From NCBI RefSeq assembly GCF_034702125.1, contig NC_085878.1:18854057-18918056 (forward strand): a stretch of 64,000 nt of DNA, in the 5' to 3' direction. The translations under genes were made by a program, and so were the position numbers. Below the pieces are notes generated by a model. The model did not search any database. It was not told the origin of the DNA and saw only the letters and a list, made by a program, of their open reading frames with translations. Positions 52,940-64,000 of this stretch are shown piece by piece; position 1 is the stretch's first letter; each line of letters begins with the position of its first letter. This DNA is from Engraulis encrasicolus. Its lineage: Eukaryota > Chordata > Actinopteri > Clupeiformes > Engraulidae.

Positions 52940-55900
52940 TGACAAAGGGGCATACCCTGTATTACTTTGAAAACACCACATGTACTGTACCATAAACACC
53001 CATGAAAACATAAAAAAAAACAAATAATACAACAGAGGAAAAATATACCATGTAAATATTTGCGTGGAATTAGTTAAGCAGACACTGATACTTCTTTCAC
53101 AATCAGACCAATTTTGACAGAAATGTAAGAAATTTCAAAGGTAGGCCTATACAAACTTTTTCCTTTGCCTGTATTTCAAGGCCTTCCAATCTACCAAGCT
53201 TCTCCTTGTCTACTAACATCATAAAACATTTGACAATGCTGTGATTTACCCCATGAATGAAGTCTGTTTGCAAGGCCTTCCCATCGAATCAACAAATGAA
53301 GTAGCATGTTCTTCTCACTTTGTTACAGTTGCAAGTTCACAAATTACGCCTGTACAAATAGGCCTACTGATTTGAAATACTATAACATCATGTGCAGAGG
53401 CTCTTAAACTATAATGATTTTTGTAATAAGAGAACTGTGAGATGTCAAAAGCAAACCCATCAAACAGCATCAAATTACACAGACATCACTTCCAAAACAG
53501 TAAGCGCATACGACTTCATTGCGAGCGTCGACGTTGCGCAAGGCACGTCAGCGAGAACTTGTTGTCACGATGTGGGTGGTATTAAATACAGCGCATTTGC
53601 AGTCGGCCACAAATATGAACGAGACGATGAGCTCGCACCGGTTTGCTCTACTAACACACCACGTGTGAGGAGTGGGGGGACAGGCAGTGAGGAGGAGCTG
53701 AAGTGGGGACCTGCGCAAACTTGTGTAGAGGTGTGAGACAAGACCCATATACACACGTGAGTGAGTTCTTGACCAACCAGTTCATGGGCGCGTGACCTCG
53801 GAGGCAGTCCGCCGACGAGCGTTGAAGGGGATAAGCAACTGCAGAGGTTGCAAGATCTGACTGCAGCCGCATGCATCCCGCGATAGTTTGACACCATGTG
53901 GCATGTCACCTCGTCAACGCAACGTCGACGAAATTTCGAAGTTTGACAGGAAATCTAACCGTCATGTAGCATTTTCCATCCAGGGTGCATTGCTGTCTAA
54001 ATGCGCATGCATGCGTTAACACATCTCGATCGCACCTACTGGTGCAAAATGAAATTATAAGTACTCACCAGCAGATGGCGCTAAGCTCTTCTGCATAAGC
54101 AGCAATGTGATTTTGTTACAATGCCAAAAATTTACTTATTCTGTTTTAATTACATGGTCATGGATTTTTTGATTGGATATGAACTGTCACGCAGCTTTTT
54201 TCTTGCTATTTTTTTAGTTGATACACATTTGTGTTGTCAAATAAGCCTCCATATACAGTAGGTAATCCTTTCTAAAACCTTTTTGACTTCATGGCTCTGG
54301 AATAGATTTAGCCTATGTGCTGCATCTCAGCTCATTGACTAAGCAGACATTGTTTTAATTCTACATCTGTTTTCGGTACAGGCTCGTGAAGGCATTAGGT
54401 AGGCCTACGTTTTTCACAGTGGGGCCGTCTGACCTCTTGGACCTTGTGAAATTCCAGAGATTCCCAGCATTCCCTCTGTGTGGCCTACATACTCTCTACT
54501 GTGATTAAATGACCAGTTTAGAAACTGTAAATCTTTTATCCTTTAGTGGTGCACTGTAACTCCAATTCACGCTGTAATGTCTTTCAAGTATGAACAAAAA
54601 CAAGTGGTAGGAACAACAACGGATATAGGAGGAAAGAAAGGGATCAGAGGAAAAAATGGAAATAGGAGCAGTTGTAGGCCTACAAAAACCCTCACCAGAG
54701 AGTATACAAGAAGAGGAAATCTATTGAGTCTTACTGTCTCTGCCCTTACCTATTTGTGTCTGTATTAACACTTTGGATTGGCAATTGCTTCATGTGTAAT
54801 ATTCATCTTCTTTACTGTGATGTAGGCTAAGTAGAATTATTCTGAACAATAGGCCTACTGGAAAGCTACTGTAAGTAATGACAAACGAGCTTAAAATAGT
54901 CTAGCAATAGCAAGTTGTAGCCTAGTCAACATATTAATCATCACTACTAAAACGCTTCCTGTACAACAAGACCATTCACACACGGGTCATTTCACATGAA
55001 TAGAAATGAGAATGAAAGCACAGAAATCCCAAAGATTGAGTATTTCACTGTTTATGGCTCACTGACTTTCAAGTCCCATGTGACTTATGACTCACTTATG
55101 TATAGCGTCAACTTTTATCAGACTTCTCTTTCTTTGACTCTGATGTCACTCTCCCATCTCATGAAACAGCACACACAGACATGAGGTCGAACACATACAT
55201 TGACAGGCCTGTGTGATGTCAATTTTGTTGATTGGGAGCAATAGGTCTACACTTGATTCAATTATTGAAAATGTTTCAAAACATGATGAGCAGTTGTTGA
55301 TTTTGCTTTAGCCCTAAGCTATTTATAAGAAAAAATGGCAGACATTGTAAAATCCATTTGCCATTTCCCAGTCACTGGCCGCAGTAAGAGTGGTCTAATT
55401 TTAATTTCTGAAATGGGAACAAAAGTGAATGGGCAGGGGGGTTTAGGGTCAGAGGCCAGATGAGGTGACAGAGGAGACCAGACAGTGAGGCAGACGAAAC
55501 CAGAGAGCATGAGAGAAGAGCAAGTGGGTCTGCCACTGTGTCAGACACCTCTAATTTTGTTGTATTTCAAGCTGGTGCAAATGTGCATGGAGGGAGAGAA
55601 ATTGGTGAAATGGAACAGACAAATTGTGCGACAAAACAACAAGAAGAAACTCATTGCGTTCATTTCATTGTTTTGTTTTCATTGCATTCTTTCTCCACGC
55701 TGTAAAACGTGTGCTGAGGGATTTTGGACAGGATCTGTCTTTGCACGCGCGCTGTTGTGAAAAGCAGAGTAGAACGCACCGTCCGATCTGTCTGTGTCAT
55801 CCCGTTGACTGTCAAAATTTGGCCATTAGAAAATTTCCCGGATTTTGGCTTAAACTATGTGAATTTTCCCGGATTTTGGGAGCTCAAAGTTGACAGGTAT

Positions 55901-56200
55901 GGTGATTGGCAAATGTGGAAATAAAGGCTATAATTATTAGACCTAGAAGAAATAGTTACAACAATATCGCCCATTTGTAAATCCCAATTACACATGCAGA
56001 ATTATTAGCCTATAGGCCTAAGGAAAAAATAAAATAGTAGGCATAGCCTCAAACTAATTAAGTAAGACATTCTATATAGCCTAGCATGTATTGGCCAATA
56101 CCTAATAGGTTTGAAATTACCCCACACTGATAGAGGCTTTGTTTACATGGTCAGGTCAAATTTAGGTATTACGTGCATAATCATTCGTTCGATGCATGTA
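52940..56200. other. Intergenic DNA, no gene recognised
   Basis: Mostly AT-rich and single-copy in appearance. A CpG-containing patch at about 53510-53940 (gcgagcgtcgacgttgcgc) stands out from its surroundings and could be regulatory. The open frames across it have no recognisable domain. Confidence 0.4.
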
Positions 56201-57110
56201 GAGCTAGTTCTGAACGGTGCGTGCGCTCCCCCTAGCCGAGCCACGTACCAACGTCACCCGCACGCATCAACTTTTCAGGATAGCAGGAAACGGCAGATAA
56301 CACCACTGTCACTTCTCCACCGACCGGGAGAGGGACGGCTTCCAACAACCAGGGTTTCGGGAAAACCGAGATTCTGAGGCTGTCCTATGCTGGATTTTAT
56401 CGTCGTAAAGTACGTGAAACCAACCTAATTGTGGATATCTACGGTTTTCTCGGCGGATCTGGGATTTAAGGAACAAATAACAAGTTTCTTGGTATCCGCG
56501 AGCTCCAAGGTTTCCCCTGGATCTAGCTGCATTTTTCTTTTGCTCCGCTGTAGTTGGTGACGCGGCTCAACAGCAAAATAAGTGATCTGGAAGAAATACC
56601 ATTGGATGTTTCTTTTTCACAACGTTGCCTTAAGTATACATTAACTCTTTTTCTTGTGCACTGGACGCACTTTAAGGGCCTTACATATTTCAGCGCCGGG
56701 ATTTTAAAGCGTTTTCTCTGGCCATCAAATGAGTTGGCTAATGTTAGCTTGCTAGCCTTGTTTAGCTTGGTTGCTAGCTGGCTTTTGCAAGTGAGCCTGT
56801 TTGATGGCCTGTAAGTTTTGATACATGGTTTCAGAGCTTTAATTATCATCACATTTCTTGAAATTGGTGCGTCATGATGATTTCAGTGATGGCTATTGAT
56901 AGAAGTTAATAAATGTTGCTGCAAACAATTGCCAGCACAGCAAAACCATGCAACAGATCCAAGTACCCAGATAGCAAGCTAGCAGACTCCGATAATTGTC
57001 CAATGTTGGTCTGGTTTGTGAGGCCTCTGGATTTTTTCCTTCGTGTGGCGAACATTTCACAGACCCGTTTCTTTTTTCTGAGTTGGTGGATTTTATAATT
57101 TTTAATGGCT
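56200..57110 (+). promoter_or_regulatory. Probable promoter and 5' UTR region of the liprin-alpha gene
   Basis: From about 56210 the sequence becomes richer in CpG (gccgagccacgtacc, ccgaccgggagaggg), unlike the preceding 2 kb. It lies about 3.7 kb before the first coding exon, which itself begins at a splice acceptor and so needs a noncoding exon upstream. Donor candidates include gtacgtg near 56409, gtgagc near 56791 and gtaagt at 56811. The true exon end cannot be chosen from sequence alone. Confidence 0.4.
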
Positions 57111-60016
57111 TTGAGGATTAGTGTAACTTTACCGTTATAACTGAGGCCAAAACAACAAAAGGATAACTGGTCTCAGATTACATTTCAGATAAAGAACTGT
57201 TCCTGAAAACAAAAGAAAAGTGGACTTGAACAACATCTAAGCAGTGCGAAGGTAAATCTACGTGTTGATATAAACTTATACAAGTCCCATGATCTATGCC
57301 TTTTCGACAGAATACGTTTCACACTTTTATTTTAACCATACAGTTAGCTTTTGAACTCAGCGGTCTGAATCATCTTCCCATAATTAGGCTTAATGACTTT
57401 TTTTTTTACTCAGATGTCATCCATAACCTCTGACTTTCTTCCTATGTGTATTAATGATGAAACGATGAGCGCAATGTACACCCGGGAGCCAATCCAGTTG
57501 GCTAGCGCTGGAATGAAATATTGCCCTATATGCACACCGGCTGTGTTCAAAGAGTATGTTTGTTTTATATCTACGTGAATAGGTATACTCCAGAGTTGTT
57601 GGTTGGACAAATAATATCACCCGGCAATGGTAGTTTGGTGTGCATTAGATGTCGTCTGAATTTACTTAAACACATTAACTTAGTTTACGTTTGAAATATT
57701 ATCACCGCATAGTTTCTGTCAGGAAGAACGATTTTACCTGATCCTGTAAGGGACAAGGGTATTCTGATGCTCTCAACTAGAACTATTTTCCCCAGTCTTA
57801 TCAGGTAAGTTTGTATGTCATCAAGATATGACATGATAAATGTGATGGCTGTTTTCCGGGTTTAAAAGAAATGAACATGCATACTGTATTTTTAACTTAA
57901 CCATACAAGGGAGAAAAAGATTAAATCACTGTTGTTGATCCGATGTTAAGATGTCTAGGCTAACCGTGGTAGAGGCAGCCAGGTAGCGGAAGGGTATGAC
58001 AGCAGCGGTCGGATTGCAGGCAAGGGAATAGAGAAGCATCCTCCTACTGCCATCTGTCAATCTGTCTCGTGCTGCTGAAAGTAAGCCCCTCCCCCCTCGG
58101 TTATCTTCATTGTGGTGCTTTCGTAGGTTGACCTCTTTATGAGCGCAGCAGCAGCAGAAGCCGAGTCCATTTGCCTAGTGAAATTAGGGTAACCCTTTCC
58201 CCCCCTCTAGGCTTGTGATATCCTAACTGCTTGTCTCGCAGGATTTGACAGGTTGCAATGGGGGTTGTGTTGATTCAGAGGTGTGTGTGTGTGTGTGTGT
58301 TTGGGGTGGGGGGTGGGGGGATGCATTGCTGCGGCCAGTGTAGTCACTCCAGGACACGCTGAATGGCTGATACTACAGCTGGGTTGCAAATGGCACCAAA
58401 GTGAAAACAATGGGCTTAGATCACTAGTGCCTTTGGGATTTACCCATTTTCCCCCTTTTACTCTTTAGAGCACTCATTCAGCTGTGGAAAAAGCGCTCAT
58501 GCTGATTCGTTAAAAGTCTGTCAAGGTTTAGCCTCACAAGTCTTCTCACATGATTTCTGAATGTCTTGGTTAAGAGCCAGATGGACCAGACATCGGCGCC
58601 CCCCCTGATCTGTTTATGGGTCAGTGGGATATTTTCTAGACTCACCTTACATTTTCCCCACAAAGCCAATTCAGAGGTAGCCTCGCACACCATCCTACGT
58701 ACTCCCGCCAAGAGACTTGGCTCCGCACTACGAATAAGAATACGAATGAATACGAAATGAAATGGTAGTATTATGGGATGGTCAGGACCAGGCTAATTCA
58801 GAGGTGTTGTTTGCATTCACTCGGGTTGCTGCTGGCAGAGGCCGGTCTTTGACGTGTGTGGAGACAGCAGGCAAGAGCTTTGGAATGTACTGTTTAGCTT
58901 TAGAACATGGCCAGCCTGTCCAAGCTTTGGCTATTGATTGCAGCCAGTTTTTCCCCCCAAGCTGGCCGACTAAGCTTGTGTGTGTGGTTCCGTTCATTAT
59001 TTTAGAATTGATTGAAAACGTTTTTTGTTGCTACTACCGTATACTGAGTTCATGAGTTTGGGTAATTCGCCAGCTAGATGTAAGTTAGTTTGAATAAGCA
59101 GTGAGTAAGTGGTACATAATCATTTTTCCAACAATAATGAGGTTGTCTTATGTATTGGATCTGTTGGGTGTTAACTTGGACTTGTACTTCCACCCCAGAC
59201 TGTGATGAATGATGCCTTGCTCTAATCCAGAAAACTAATTCCTATTAGTTTGATTATCGCTTCACTGTATGAGGCCACAGTACATTTAGCAGACACTTCA
59301 CATCCAAAGCGCCATACAAAAGAGGAAGAGAACATCACCGTATGGGGAAATAGAGTATGCAGTAGCAAGGTTAGTGCCGGTCAGGACGGTTTTAAATGAG
59401 TAGGTTTACTTTTTGTTATGAGGGGAAGCTCTCTCAGAAGGGCTTGTCTGTAAGAGCTGTTTCTTCCCTGTTCAGTGATTGCACCATGTGTTTGTGTTGT
59501 CAACACTTGGGGGGTAGATGTACTTTCAGTGTGTAGAGAAAGGGAGAAGAGAAAGCAGTTGAAGCCAGTGTTGTTGCAGTTAACCCTAGCTTCAGGTTGA
59601 CCTCAAGTGAAATTAAAATCCTGACTGAGCTTTATTTAAAAAAAAAGATCATGGAGTGCAATTATCCCACTTTAAAGTGTTTGTAATTGTACAGCCCTAA
59701 TTGAATTCATGTTAATTCACAACCACATTTACCAGCTAATGGCATGATATCCTATTCACCAGGCCCTATAATAATTCTTACTTTGTGCAAAATACAGCAT
59801 TTTGTAATATTATACCAACACGTGACCGTAGTGAATTTATATACCTTATTATTGAATGACCAACAACTACGTGTAATGGTACTCTCAATGGTACCATCAC
59901 ATCAGGGTGACAAGAATACTGAGAGTTCAATAGAATTTTGAGCTCTTTCCAATTTTCTAGAATGCTCAAAAACCCAGCCTTTATAACAGTGGTGTTGGGC
60001 CGTGTGCTCCCCCCAG
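57111..60016 (+). other. Probable first intron of the liprin-alpha gene
   Basis: No other gene is seen. It contains a GT tract near 58280 and ends with the polypyrimidine-AG acceptor gtgtgctccccccag at 60002-60016. Confidence 0.45.
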
Positions 60017-60280
60017 ATGATGTGCGAGGTGATGCCCACTATCAGCGAGGCTGAGGTGGGGCCGGGGAACGGCAACGGCAGGGGCTCGGGCTCCCCGCTG
60101 CAGTCGGACTCCGAGGGCCACTTCGAGTCGCTGATGGTGTCCATGCTGGAGGAGCGCGACCGGCTCCTGGAGACGCTGCGGGAGACGCAGGAGAACCTGG
60201 GCCTGACCCAGAGCAAGCTGCACGAGGTCAGCCACGAGAGGGACTCGCTGCAGAGGCAGCTCAACTCTGCTCTGCCACAG
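60017..60280 (+). CDS. ppfia1: Liprin-alpha (PPFIA1-like), first coding exon, partial gene
   Basis: The exon begins at its ATG directly after a CCCCCCAG acceptor and ends at LPQ before gtaagc, giving 88 codons in phase 0. It reads MMCEVMPTISEAE, a Gly/Asn/Ser-rich spacer, then FESLMVSMLEERDRLLETLR and a heptad-like helix ending in DSLQRQL. MMCEVMPTISE and the following coiled coil are the conserved N-terminus of liprin-alpha, a scaffold that binds LAR-type receptor tyrosine phosphatases and organises presynaptic and focal-adhesion sites. The spacer and the MVSMLEERDRLL wording fit paralogue 1 best, from memory of the family. Base composition is strongly GC-rich against its AT-rich flanks. Later exons are not in the window. 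Confidence 0.85.
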
Positions 60281-63200
60281 GTAAGCTCGTTACTTCTGTC
60301 TACTCGGAGCATCTGTCCATGACTACATGTTGGTGTCAGTACCTTACTGGAGCTTTCAGCAAAGGTCACTCCAGTCCTGAGTTGGTCCTGGTGATGTCAG
60401 GGTGGTGGTGCTCTGTTATGATTGAAGATGGAAGAAATTCTGTGTGTGCGTGTGCGTGCGCGCTTGTTGTGTCTGAAAGCAGCGGTCAATGGTTGAACAT
60501 TTATTGGTGTCAGTAGCTTACTGTCTGGCCTAGATGTGTTTTTGTTTTTTGTTTTAAAAAACTGCCAGGTATATTCTCTGAAGAAAGAGCTTCCAGAACT
60601 GTGCATTTGTACTGCAAGTTTGTAAACAACTCCGAGTTGATTCTGGTGACTACTACAAGAATGATGACGCTTTGTTTTGGATGGGAGAGCTTCTTATATC
60701 GTAATGGGCTTGTAGAGCGAAAGTCTTAACTATAGTCATCATCAGCTCTTCTTGCTTTTTTGTGTATCATTGCTTTTGTCAGGTAAGCACAGCACAAGCT
60801 CTCTAGTTGGCCAGATCAAGCCCCCGAAAATCCTGGAAATCCATGATTCGGGAAACTGTCCCACATTAAAGGGCAGTTTGCTTATGTCACAAGTGTTTAC
60901 GGGACATTGCATGCACCCTCAACTGTTGTTCCCCGCGGGTATGTTCGACGAAAAGATAAAGCCTGCTGCTCCAATATTTACTGTGGTCAGAGTTCAGAGC
61001 GGTGGGGGAAGAGGGAAAAGGGTGACGATGAGAGAGGGCGTGCGTCAGTGGTTGGATCAAAGGCAGTATTGAGGCCACCCTCCCTTGCAGATGGCCAAAC
61101 TGATTTGAGACACAAGACCGAGAACCTTGTAAGTGGAGGGGATGCTTGGGTTTCAGTCGGTGGTTTTGGTGGTACAGGTCCCTTGGGGTCTAAAGTGAAG
61201 GCTTCTAAGGGTAGGAAGAGAAATGGGTTGCCCAGACGCAATAAAAGGGCAGATTTTGAGTCGTTTCTTTTACGTTTGCGCACAATAATGTTTTGGACAA
61301 GCTAGATCTCTTATCACCTCTCAATAATGTCTGAAATAAACTAATGGCACAAAGGATGTTTTATTACTGGTAGTTATTTACTTATTAACGACTGACAGAA
61401 CAAGGACAATGACTTCAAAATCCACAAAATTGGATGGAATTGATACAATTCTTTGCTCAGCTGGTAGTCACGACAAAGGCAAAACATGACCGTTTTGCCC
61501 GTTTTATTTGTTTTACCTTGGCTAAAATTCGGCATTATTTTGGTTTCCACAACCACTTGTACTTTGCTATTTGAAGAGCACACCCACCGCACAGCCCTCC
61601 CACTCTCCATCACTGTTGTTTCAGCTTGCCTACTAGCAGTTAAACCTTCAAGAATAGCACAGAAAAAGTAAAACGATATCTAAGGCCAATCCAAGGATCT
61701 CCCTTGCACCCAAACAACAGAGGTTCAAGATGTCTCCCTGATCTCAGATGTTTTACTTTCATTGCAATGATGGCAAGTTACCTCAACATCTTGACACTTG
61801 ACATAATTGTTATACTATCACTAGCTGAAAATTAATATTGCTTACTGCTAACATTATTTGCTGTACTCTCTGCATTCTGAACTCTATGTATATTAACATA
61901 GGCACTAGACAGACAGCCAAGTAGGCCTGGCTCCTCTTTACCACTCAACCCATGCAGTATACCAAAGTCAATACTTCTGTTGCCATTGTCACACTAGTTG
62001 CTTTTGGTGTGCTTGTTGCTTCTGAGCTCATGGAGACACTCAATCAAAATTCAGAATTGCCATTCACCATAAGCTAAGCCAAGGAACCACTGACATGATT
62101 TTGGAAACATTTAATTTAACAGTTGATACTTAAAACTACTTTGTTTTGCTTGAACTTACTCAAATGGGGACCTTTCTCTGCCTTGACTGACAAACACAAT
62201 TGACCATACACGCATATTAAATTGAGAATGGAATCATTTTCATATTTCACTAGCTTTTGGTTGGTGGTTTGTTGTGCAAATTTTCATCTAATCACCTCAC
62301 CAGTATCTGCTGTTCAAGCTTCACAAGTCTCTCAGTATCACCATAGACGTGGTGCTATCATTGTCTGAGTTTATTTTAAGAGCCAGTTACAGCATTAGTT
62401 TGGAGTGAGTGAGTGAGTGTAACCGTTTGGGTTTACTACAGGAAAAAGCCTCTAAAAGAAACCTGATGAGAATAGCACATGAACGCTAGCCCAACTCTTT
62501 GCGTGCACTCCTCTACGGGTATAACAGCGTCTGTTTATGTTTCCTGTGCGTGTGTGTTTCCTCTCCGACGTGTATATTTAGCCATTATGTCCAATCTGGA
62601 TGCATTGAAACAGGGTTTCCTGTCCAGCCCATTTTGGACCTTTTTTTGTGTGAGCATGCATGCATGGCTTCTTTATGGGAGAGAGCGTAGTTGCTACTGT
62701 GATCCTCTCTTCAACAGTAAAGGTGAAATGATGGTCCGCAGCACAAGGAAGGAATGTGCCATGAAATGCTTTCATACTCCATTATGGCTTTACTTTGATC
62801 TGAGTGCCTAGGCGTGTGTATGTGTGCGTGTGTGCGTGCGCGTGTGCGCTTGAGAGAGGGAGCAAGCTGGAGAGGTAGACAGTTTTGTGGTCTCGAAGCC
62901 TTTGGTGTCTTTTAGCATGGAAAGTACTGCCTTTCATGCATGCTCGTCTGCACACCTGTTTGGAAGTGGTCTTGTTGTCACTGTAGCAAGCCCATGCTTG
63001 CTCTGTGTGTTTTCTTCCTGATAGCAAGGGGAAACTGACGGACTGCCATGAGGAACCTTCCTCTGCACTGTACCGCTCACTACAGGAGTCATCATGCATC
63101 CATCATAGTGTATTTATTTCTTGCAGAAGTGAAAGTTTGTCTATTCACTTTAGACATGACACATTGTAAATCGTTTTCCGGAACGATCCCTATTTTTGCA

Positions 63201-64000
63201 CGTTGGGTTTTGAAGGATAGACTTTATGCTATTTTAAGGATTCACAAAAGTGTAGTGGCGCATGAAATGAGATTACACAGAGGTGAGGTAAAATGTTATG
63301 AATGGAAACGGAGATGGTACATTGGATACATTCTAAGAATAGGAGCGGATCAGTTGTGTGGTTGTTGACGATAAATTGCTCAGGGGAGGAAAGCTGCCTC
63401 TTTCTTGCTTCTTCGCCAGTTATTGAATTAGTGATGAATGTGTGCATACTTCTCTACAATTGCAGCAATGAAGTGCACAAACATCGAAAAGTTTTTTGTT
63501 ATTTCGAAGCGTGTTTTCTCTGGACAAATCCCAAGGCAGAAGCAGTCTCCTGCTCCCCTTGTGCGTGTGTCTCTGGCTCTCTGGCTCTCTGGCTCTCTGG
63601 CTCTCTGGCTCTCTCGCTCTCTTTCTCCCCGTGCAAGGATGTTTTGGCCTTCACACAGACTAATAAATGACACCATGGTGAGAGAGGAGGGAGCAGGAAT
63701 GCATGTGTGCTGAAGGCTGGTGTGGGTAGTGGACATGCTGGCATTCTGAGAGTGAGCTACCAGACTGGGGTAATAACTCTAGTGGGCCCCCATCTAACCA
63801 CTCACATAGGTCCTATTGGAGATGATGAGACTGCTTTGTGAAAAATGCTTACTCTGCCACTGATTTTCAAAGCAAGGCTTTTCAGAGTGAGGTTGCTTAG
63901 AATGGAATCTTGTCAGTCAAGACATGGACTTTCTCAGACCCAAGGCTACTGTAGGCTAGTCAAGCAAGCTCTGGGAATCATGACTGCAGTAAATCAAATT
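60281..64000 (+). other. Intron of the liprin-alpha gene
   Basis: The next liprin-alpha coding exon was not found before the window ends. Open frames in this stretch have no family motif and no consistent splice context. Confidence 0.6.
63566..63622. repeat. CTCTCTGG octamer tandem repeat
   Basis: About five tandem copies of ctctctgg, then CTCTCG/CTCTTT variants. Confidence 0.9.

Noticed and set aside
53392..53736. 114-residue frame near the CpG patch
   Set aside because: No recognisable domain or signal peptide and no plausible splice partners. Its length is within chance for this composition.
60902..61305. 132-residue frame in the liprin-alpha intron as a possible next exon
   Set aside because: Its sequence does not resemble the liprin-alpha coiled coil that should follow LPQ, and no acceptor with the right phase was seen.

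Overview
This is vertebrate nuclear DNA, almost certainly from a teleost fish. It has short GT-AG introns, many long CA/GT and CT/GA microsatellites, small TIR-bearing DNA transposons, tRNA-derived SINEs, a LINE fragment and a Ty3/Gypsy LTR relic. There is no bacterial-style gene organisation. The species cannot be fixed from the sequence.

The core (about 4.2-45.5 kb) is a head-to-tail array of five paralogous plus-strand genes, each with 13 coding exons. They encode type I membrane glycoproteins. The order is a signal peptide, a cysteine-rich N-terminal module opening with S-H-F-W-G-G, a Thr/Ser/Pro linker, an Ig-like segment, a complete zona pellucida (ZP) module, a His4/dibasic cleavage region, one TM helix and a short tail. 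There are two types. Type A (copy 1 at 5159, copy 2 at 15349, copy 4 at 33262) has a TATA box and a short linker. Type B (copy 3 at 22504, copy 5 at 39474) has no visible TATA box and a long mucin-like linker. Copies 1, 4 and 5 read as intact (729, 728 and 808 residues). Copy 2 has an 11-bp frameshifting deletion in exon 5. Copy 3 has lost the end of exon 1 with its splice donor.

The array has a readable history. Copy 3 is type B up to exon 10, then type A from about 29,290 through its 3' UTR and downstream flank, matching copy 1. This is what unequal crossover between the type B gene and copy 1 inside exon 10 would leave. The left duplicate unit (about 8.29-29.29 kb) carries all seven extra insertions that I found and both gene-breaking deletions. 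The right unit (about 29.29-44.15 kb) carries none, which suggests two haplotypes joined in tandem, either in the genome or by the assembler. A relic of exon 13 ending in a CT microsatellite lies downstream of each of copies 1-4.

Left of the array (1-4.2 kb) are repeats: a CAAGTC-rich element, a decayed LINE and a hAT-like element inside the LINE. Right of it (46.1-47.7 kb) a minisatellite-bearing element has inserted into another copy of itself. Next is a minus-strand intronless GPCR of the leukotriene B4 receptor-like type (48.0-49.0 kb), interrupted by one in-frame TGA before TM7. About 49.1-56 kb is intergenic and repeat-rich. From about 56.2 kb a CpG-richer stretch probably holds the promoter and 5' UTR of a liprin-alpha gene (ppfia1-like). 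Its first coding exon is at 60017-60280, and the rest of the window is its intron.
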